From NCBI RefSeq assembly GCF_000006565.2, contig NC_031479.1:4614289-4678288 (forward strand): 64,000 nucleotides of DNA. The letters are read 5' to 3'. The DNA is from Toxoplasma gondii ME49 (taxonomy: Eukaryota; Apicomplexa; Conoidasida; Eucoccidiorida; Sarcocystidae). Both the position numbers and the translations under genes were made by a program. Below, one piece after another: positions 56,945-64,000 of this stretch. A model generated the notes under the pieces. That model worked only from the letters and a program-made list of their open reading frames with translations. It was not told the origin of the DNA and did not search any database. Position 1 is the stretch's first letter; every line of letters starts with the position of its first letter.

Positions 56945-59900
56945 ATGTCTAACTCTCTTGGGTCGTTTCTTCTGGGAGGCCTGGTGCAGCCTCTGCTCGG
57001 CACCCTGCAGAACTGGACATCGAAAAAGAGGAAGCAGCGAGAAGACGAGCAGGCGGGACTGCAAACGGCTGCCTCGGGAGTGGCTTGTAGCCAGAGTGGC
57101 CGACCTCTTGGTTCCGTTCCAGCAGGGTGTGTCTTAAGGCAGGGAGGACGAATCATCCCGGCTGATAGCTTGCCCGGAAGGAGAGAACGATGTTCCGGTG
57201 GCCACACAAAAGACGGCAGCGGCTGGAGTGTATTGCCATCGCAAAAATCTCTCGCGCCCGCAGCGAAGCGTCGTCGCGGTTCGGCTGGTAGAGGGCAAGG
57301 AAACGCCACTGGTGGGAACCGCCGAGATGCGGAACGAAATGAAGCTGGAGACACAGGTGTGCTGACGGAAGACGACTCCTCTCAATCGGTCCACCAGTGG
57401 CCCGCCACAGAGCACCCTGGGGGGCAGCTGCAAAGGTCGAAGCGGGGCAAAGCGCTCAGGAGAAAGGCGAGGAATTCAGCAAAGAAGGCGCCGGAACGGG
57501 AGGGTATCCCGGAATCTGAGTTTCAGAGACCTCTGGGATCAGAGGCGCTGCGGGAAATGAGTTCTCAGATTCCTGGGACAGACTCGGCTTCAGAAAACCT
57601 AGAAGCAAAGGCGACGGGTCATGATGCTCTCTCGTCCCATGCCTCCGTTTCCACATTCCCATCAACGGAGATAAGGGAAATACAGCGGAAGACAGCCGCC
57701 AGTTTGCCATCGAGCGGTCATCTGTCGACATCTCTAGCGTTCGCGCGTCCGCTGGGGTTCCCTGCGGGCTCTTCTGCCAGTGCAGCAGAACTCGAGGCGC
57801 GTCCCGGCCAGGCGAGGGGCAACGGCCTGTGCAGACAGGAAGGATCTGGGACAGTGGAAGGAAAGGTTCTTACCAGAATTACTTCCTCGCTGTCTCCTCA
57901 TCTCTCCTCTGCCAACGAGCAGACCCTCCAGAATAGGGGAGGGTATCTCTCATCGGCGGCGCCGAATCACCTGTCGTCCCCGTCCGCACCGTCCCTCCCG
58001 AATTCCTCCTGCTCGGTTCCGTGTTCTACGGGGGACGGCGAGAGGGGACACGCGCAGACGCAATTCTCTTCTTTGCCATCATCGCTCGATCCACAGACAG
58101 GTGAAGTGGGCTCCCGAGGCTCTGACCCTTTTTCTCGGCTTGCACAGAACTGCGGATCGTCCATATCGTCGCGGATCGACGGTAGATACGCGGAAACTGG
58201 TCCGTGCTGCGGTGGAGAGAGCGGAGATAGAGGTGTGGATAACCTTTGGTCGAATTCGAAGGCGCCGCAGATGTTTCGGCCCTTGTCGTCTCTGAGTGCT
58301 GCGTCATCTTCAACCACTGCCTCTGTTACCACCTGCGCCAGCACTAGAGTCGTAGCCTCCTCTTCACGTTCTATGTGTTTTTCGAATGACACCCACCGAA
58401 CTATCTCTTCATCGACGTTGTATGCCAACTATGAACAGAAAGAGGGAACATTGGGCGAGGCAACGGGACGTGGTGGTATTACAATGGAAACTCGTTCTTT
58501 TGCTCACCAAATCCAGCACAGTGAGCAGAGGCGCGAGCAGATGTTCACAAACGATTCTCAAAAAGACAGGGAAGACGACAAGGAGAATCATATTCTGCTG
58601 GAGGAGGAAGACGAGGAGGCCGGACACGAGGGCAAAAAACGGTCAGAGGTGTTTGGACATCGCGTTCTGCGTCCGCTTCGAAGCAAGAACTTGCACGAAA
58701 ACTACGATGCGCTCATTGACATTGTCGCCTTCGCTAAACGGAGGTACATTTTTTACAGAAACGCTTTCAACATTGTTCGAAAGTCTAGACAACCACATGC
58801 ACCCTGCTCCCGTTTCTCCGTTTTCTCGATCCCCTCGCCTTCTGCGCCAACACGTTGACACCCAATCTGTTCCGCCCTGCCTCGTCGAGAACCTCGAACG
58901 CGTCATGTCCCATTTTCTTCCTTCACTCTGTGTTTGTGTATCTCCAGTTGCCGCATTTGCGAGTTTTCTGTGTTGTCGACTCTCCCCCTTATCTTTCTGT
59001 TTATTTTCCTCACTTCCCCCTGTCCTTTTTCACGAGATAGATGCTAAACTTGTTGGTCCCCTCAGTTTTGCTTGGTCGCTTTCGCGTATGCAGGTGCGAG
59101 AAAGAGACGATGGAGCTGCTGCGGCGGGACGTGCAGATCTTGTATTATGCGCGAGGCCTTCACCATCCAACTCATGTGCAGACTTTCCAGCGGCAAGCGC
59201 AACATCCTTTGACATCAGGGGCTGCGCCTCAGGGCCCCCCTCCTTCGTTTTCTTCTCTCCCGTCTGTCACTGCGGCGTTGGCTGCGGGTGCCCATCCTCA
59301 TCCATGCCCCTCTTGGGCGACGCGTGAGGAACTCCGAGCTGCGATGAGCCGCCAAGACGCGTTTAACCCCTTCACAGTTTTCGGGGAGGCGCCTCCCGAA
59401 CTTGTTTTGTCGGAGATATACGACCAGCGACACTACACGCATGTCTCTGCTCAGACTCGGGCGTCCCACCCCGTCATCGCTCGGCTCGCTGCTTCCCATG
59501 GTGAGGCGGCGGCGTCCAGAGACAGCGAAGGAGACCGTCGTCTCCAACTGCCGGAGTCCCGCCGCGATTTGATGGCGAGGAAAGGGATTGCCCCGGAAGA
59601 GGCAAAACGCCTGTGGATGGAAGCGTTGGAAGATCTGCAGAGAAAACGGGACATGACGGAGAGAGGGGGACAGGTGACTGCGGCATTTCACCGAGAACTT
59701 GTGAAGTACGGCTTCGCTCGACAGCTAGATGTAACCGCCTTCCGCGAAAAGCTGCTGCCTGCATTAGAGGCCTGGTGGAAGGGCCAGTGCGACATCGAGT
59801 TGGATTGGAGACACGACCCGTTGACCGGAGAAGAGTGTGCGTGGTACGCAGAGGCCATGCATGCTCTCACAGATGCGACAGACATCATGACCGTCAAGCA

Positions 59901-61290
59901 GCTCTGCTTCTGTCCCACACCTCCACCGTATAGGCCCTGGTCCTGGACGGACAGTCGTTTTCGCCTGCGACAGAAGACCGAGGCCCGGCGGAGAGCGAAA
60001 GAACTGCGACGCAAACGCGGACAAGGCGCAGGAGCGAAAGAAAGCGGAGATGTCAATCCAGAGGGGGAAATGCAGGACTGGGAAGGTGGACAGACTCCGC
60101 AGGCGAGTGCGTCAGAACTGGAGGGATATGAGAGAGGCCGGGGAGGTTTGAGCGCCAGAAAGCGAAGTCGGTCTCGGGCAAGACGCGGTGCTGGTGAGAG
60201 TGGAGAGCAACGGGCGAAGCAGACGGAAGGTGCAGGCCTCGCGTCCGCGTTCACTGCTGGAGGTGCCGCCTCGTCTCTGGATCGTACCGGAGGCACTGGA
60301 ACAGACGAAAAAAACGGTGCCTTTTCTGAAGGCTCACCAATTACCCCTCAAGTTCGTCGAGGGGTCGGCGGACAACTTATCGTGATTACTCGTCGAGGGG
60401 CCCTTTCGCAAGATCAGTCAACCTTCCCACATGCAGGCCCTGAAGGTCAGTCAGGAAACTGCGACGCACCAAGGGGCCATGTGGCGAAACGACTGAAACC
60501 CAACTCGCCCCGCTCAACAGCTGCGCAGAGAGAAGCGTCAAGCTCGTACACGAGCGGTGCGGCAAATTCCGGCATGCCTGGGGGCTCAACTGGATCGTCC
60601 TCGCAGTGCTCTTCTGCTTCACTACGGAAGAAAGACGAAGGCGACATTCAGAGCGGGAACGGGATCTCGGGGTCCCATGCCGCATCGTGGGTCGCGGCAA
60701 AGAATCGAGTTGCGAGGGCCTATCCCTGGAATACACCGCCAAGCAAGAAGCCGGGACTGCGCTCTGCATTAGAGAGGCGCGCCGCCGCTACCGCGGCGGC
60801 GGCAGCCGCAGCAGTGGCTGGCTGGACTGGGAACCGTCCGCTTGTGTCTCCGGACAACTTGAACAGGACTTCGCCCGGAGTCTTTTCGGGGAAAACGTTT
60901 TGTACAACGCAGTGGTGGCCCCGCCACCAAGCCCTCAGGGGCATGCAAACCTCACCCTTCGCCTCGAGCACTGGCGTATCTGGCGGCAACGCAAAGGCTC
61001 TTGGGTTGCCTTCGTCTGTAGGTCAGGAGGCTCGTTCTCTTGGACAGGACCCCGCAGGAGTATCGGCTCCTGGAGGAAGGAGTGGCGCGAACGGCGCCGC
61101 TATCTCTTCTAGTGCCCGACCGGGGCAGGGTATGTGGACCAGAGTGGAGCAACTTGAAGAGCGAGGAAAACGTGTTTACTCCCGACCCCTAGCTACTGTT
61201 CCAAGAGCTCGTCTTTCTATTGACCGTGTTTATGGAGGCCGACACAACGATTTCGTTAGAACGCCGTATACGTCCTGGCCCACGTTTTAA
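56945..61290 (+). CDS. INCENP-like protein with IN-box, putative Aurora kinase partner
   Basis: Exon 1 runs 56945-58782 and exon 2 59094-61290, with a 311 bp phase-2 intron (CGAAA|GTCTAG, a weak donor; acceptor TATGCAG), giving 1344 residues. The start is MSNSLGSFLLGGLVQPLL. Residues 1-570 are basic and Ser-rich, disordered. Residues about 575-640 are helical (FAKRRYIFYRNAFNIVRK, ETMELLRRDVQILYYARGL). Residues 686-723 match the INCENP IN-box: Trp687-Ala, Leu693, an A-x3-Q spacing, Pro, then VFGEAPPELVLSEIY. In INCENP this box wraps the Aurora kinase lobe. A second folded region follows (residues about 780-900, AFHRELVKYGFARQLDV, LEAWWKGQCDIELDW), then Gly/Ser-rich disorder with an Ala run. 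INCENP is the chromosomal passenger scaffold at mitotic spindles. The box is normally near the C-terminus but central here. Gene structure is firm, identity tentative. Confidence 0.62.
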
Positions 61291-62677
61291 GCCTTGTCTG
61301 CTGCCAGGCGTGTGGCCGACATGAAGTTTTGAGGAAAGACGGATGGACAAGGCCTCATTAGAGGGTAACAGACAGGCGCAATATGTGGAGGTGTGTCTGT
61401 GAGGGTTGCCGAGCAGGCTGTGTTGTTGCGTTAACACATTCCTGTTGAGAAAACGAGTGTGAAATCGCTGTTTTTTCTTGTTTGACGTTACCCACTGGTA
61501 AGGAAGTGGGTACTGGCACAGGATCTGCGTCCAAGGACAGAAAGAGTATTTTTGGGGGCCATGTGAAGGTCATGAGGTCTTACGCTGAAAAGGGCCCAGT
61601 GTTGCCTTTTTGTCTTTGCCAACATGCGTAGCCGTGCGACAGTCCCGATGTGGTGACACGCTTCTGACACCTGCCATCAGGGGGTTGTATTTCTCTTTCG
61701 TCTGAGTGTGACGTTTCTTTCTGTATGTGGCGCTTGTACGGAAGACACGAGAGTGACCCAAGACTACAAACAGGTCACTACAGAACACGAATTAAACTAG
61801 AGGGGGAAACTGGTGGGGAAAAGGGGAGATTGCGCTGCTGACGAAATGCTTGTCCGTAGTGACAAGCGACAGCTTGTCATTTTGACCTAAAAACAACCTC
61901 CGAGTTCGGTAGTTGAAAAAACGCTCGAAAGTGATTTCACTGGAGACGAGTTAAATGAGCACACACTGTCTTTTGCCTTTTTCGCGGACACACTGAATGC
62001 GTATCCAATGCTGGATAGTCAAACTTGACCGTGAAATGAATGCGTTACAATCAGACGAATCTCAACATTCACCATGCAACCTACATCATTGTTACGCTCA
62101 GATAGCTGCATTTTTTCGAGATATGCTGCCTTGCGACAAGGATGGAAAACCATGTGCAAAGTAGACGAATGTTCTCATTCACGTAGCCGAATTTCGAGGC
62201 GTATGCTGCCGCGTACATTACATTAGCACTTTCTTCCTCCTGACTATACTGAGGATTACGGAAGCGAAGTGGCAAAAAAAGGTCACTTGTTTCCGGCGAA
62301 AGAATGCGTAGTAGCGCGGGAAAAAGTACCACGGGTATCGGTCCACCGTGTTCACCCCAGCAATCTTTCAAACTTCTACATGCCGTACAATGCAGTTGAC
62401 ATACAAATGGTTGCAGTACTTGCAACAGAACCGCGTGCATGTAGCAAACCCCCATATACGTAACGGTTTTGCTTGGAGAGCACTCTACTCAGCTACTAGC
62501 GACAGCTCTACGCAGAACGAGGCTCTTATCGACCCTCCTGTAAATGACGTCTACACAGAGCTTCCGTGCGACGCCTGTGGGTGTCAGGCTTCTGTCATTC
62601 CGATTGCAGAATCACGTAGATTTCCTCAGAGGTGCACACTTGCTCTTGGCCTTTTGCACTCTTGACTCTACGTGAGC
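61291..62677. other. Intergenic region, no confident gene
   Basis: The first part is the 3' flank of the INCENP-like gene. A minus frame at 62455-62081 contains a protein-like stretch (ESANVMYAAAYASKFGYV), but I find no partner exons or clear splice sites. Confidence 0.4.
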
Positions 62678-62947
62678 TTATTTTTCCCCAAGCAGGAGCT
62701 GCACCTCACTCCATGATCGCAAGTCTACACTGAACATGTAGCGAGTCTCCGCTGTCACCAGCTTGGCTGTTGGCAGCTTTTCTGACAATGTCACCGTTTG
62801 CGGACATGGCTCATCGTATATCGTGACAGCCGGGTTTGTTTGAGTCAGCTTGCCAGTGCCGGTGTTGCGTAGGAATGAAACGCTCTTCGATTCGCTGGTG
62901 TTCTCCAGATCCATGTTCTGCTTCTGGAGGGTGCATGCTGCAGGCAT
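62678..62947 (-). pseudogene. Orphan inverted SRS domain-2 exon
   Basis: On the minus strand a splice-acceptor-like sequence (TTATGCCTGCAG) is followed by a recognisable SAG domain 2 start: CTLQKQNMDLENTSESKSVSF, with variant spacing, then DEPCPQTVTLSEKLPTAKL. The second cysteine is arginine (FLRNTG). After YMFSV the frame departs from the family, losing the YCYKC strand and the tail. No domain-1 exon is found upstream, where the plus strand holds exons of another gene. It lies 15 kb from the array and in the opposite orientation, so it reflects an old inverted transposition or a second decayed cluster. Confidence 0.78.
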
Positions 62948-63368
62948 AAGAAAGAAAAACCAAACAATGAAGAAACGGACAAGCATTCGAAACCTGGAAC
63001 GGTGGAGCGACGAACCCTGCCTTGAGACGAAGTGGCAAAGGGCAGTTGATATTACTCCAAACGCTGCCGTTTCACTTTGTTGTGCAGCTTGCCGTCCTCG
63101 ATGCAGTTATGTGTTTGTCGAGACTGCATCGCAAACAGGCTGCCAATCATCATGACGTTGTCTTGTGCGACAGACAGGACAGCTACGAAAGGTACAAAGC
63201 TAGCGGGGAGGCGGAGACGGTGTCGAGTCGGGTGGTGTCGTAAGGTCGCAATTATGTTCTGCCGAAGGTCTCTATTTGCCAACAGGGCATTAATTACCAT
63301 TATTTTTTGCAACTATTTTACGTCGCTTCCTTCTGCCTATTGTGGATACTCAGGATATCTGATTGCAG

Positions 63369-63981
63369 TTCAAGCAGGAAGCCGAAATCTTCACGGCAGA
63401 GGATAAGCGGGAAGAGAAGAAACTGCTGTCTCCCGGGAGGCTTGAGGCACCCGAAGAAGTCCATGCCCACAGCGACAACCCCGGCCGTTTTGAGATGAAT
63501 CTGTTGTCCAAAGTGAGTAGATCAAACCATTGGGGAAGCACATTCAATCGAAGAGGAGTGAAATACGACCCGTCTTCTTCCTGAACCATACCTACAACAG
63601 CGCCTGAATGCGAATGGGCTAAAGATGCGTGGGTAAACAATCATGTATCTCGACCATGTTTTGTTCAGTTCTTTCTCAGACATGGAAACGCAAGTGACGT
63701 GCAGAGGGCTGTTCATATGAAACGCGTTTTGTGGCCTGTCTGGAACTCAACTAATGAAAGGGCAATGTCAGCTTCATACTAGCACTGGTCGAGATAGCTT
63801 GCCACCCTTAAGCGTGAAGCAGGAAGGAGAACGGGTCAATGACATTACGCTCGACTACCCAGGTCGATCCAACGAACCGGTACCACTGCTGCATCCAGCA
63901 AACTTGGAGTGGCATTCAAACTTTAGAACTGATACTTCCGTTATGTACGATTATCCTCAAGTGCCGTTCACGGCAGCCTAA
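63369..63981 (+). CDS. Last two exons of an unrecognised plus-strand gene
   Basis: Exon 63369-63512 follows the acceptor GATTGCAG and ends at AAA|GTGAGT; it codes FKQEAEIFTAEDKREEKK and EEVHAHSDNPGRFEMNLLSK. The final exon 63772-63981 follows AATGTCAG in phase 0 and codes LSVKQEGERVNDITLDYPG, then PVPLLHPANLEWHSNF, stopping at 63979 after VMYDYPQVPFTAA. Both are acidic, His/Pro-containing and probably disordered. An upstream exon around 63172-63231 (DSYERYKASGEAETVSS) may belong; the start is not identified. No family recognised. Confidence 0.55.
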
Positions 63982-64000
63982 TTCTGTCGGGACCGATAGA

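Noticed and set aside
58386..59327. Plus-strand open frame of 313 codons
   Set aside because: It is an out-of-frame reading across the end of exon 1, the intron and the start of exon 2 of the INCENP-like gene.

Overview
The window is nuclear DNA of a tissue-cyst-forming coccidian: Toxoplasma gondii or a close relative such as Hammondia or Neospora. The strongest evidence is a tandem array of two-domain SRS (SAG1-related sequence) surface antigen genes, a family confined to these parasites. Genes are split by short GT-AG introns, open frames are GC-rich at third codon positions and full of disordered protein, and a CFAP20 gene implies a flagellated stage (the microgamete). No tRNA, rRNA, CRISPR or bacterial-type mobile element was seen. 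All exon models below were read by eye from splice sites and frame continuity; there is no transcript evidence.

Layout, left to right. 1-4314 (-): an eIF4B-like gene, six exons, cut by the window edge. About 6644-11741 (+): a protein built from five copies of a ~45-residue helical repeat, with every resolved intron in phase 0. 13977-18911 (-): a large low-complexity, Q-rich protein, 5' splice unresolved. 22387-24895 (-): CFAP20, four exons. 25314-26061 (-) and 26314-27911 (+): two small unrecognised genes head to head. 27991-31955 (-): a 755-residue unrecognised protein with an N-terminal hydrophobic segment, ending 79 bp from its convergent neighbour.

32.8-47.5 kb is the SRS array. It holds five copies on the + strand, each preceded by a conserved upstream block 463-494 bp before its ATG. 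Each complete copy has SAG domain 1 in exon 1, a 415-440 bp phase-1 intron, and SAG domain 2 plus a GPI-type tail in exon 2. Only the first copy (33376-34780) is open throughout. The other four carry different lesions: frameshifts with a lost splice donor and lost domain 2, a single frameshift, a single stop, and a stop plus a tail frameshift. A sixth relic, a lone inverted domain-2 exon, lies 15 kb away at 62.7-62.95 kb.

The right part returns to housekeeping genes. 50771-53848 (+) is a CHMP1/Vps46-type ESCRT-III gene in six exons with a possible myristoylation signal. 56945-61290 (+) encodes a 1344-residue protein with an INCENP IN-box-like segment, a putative Aurora-kinase partner. 63369-63981 (+) holds the last exons of an unrecognised gene.

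The genes do not form one pathway. The window is a housekeeping neighbourhood interrupted by an expanding and decaying surface-antigen array.
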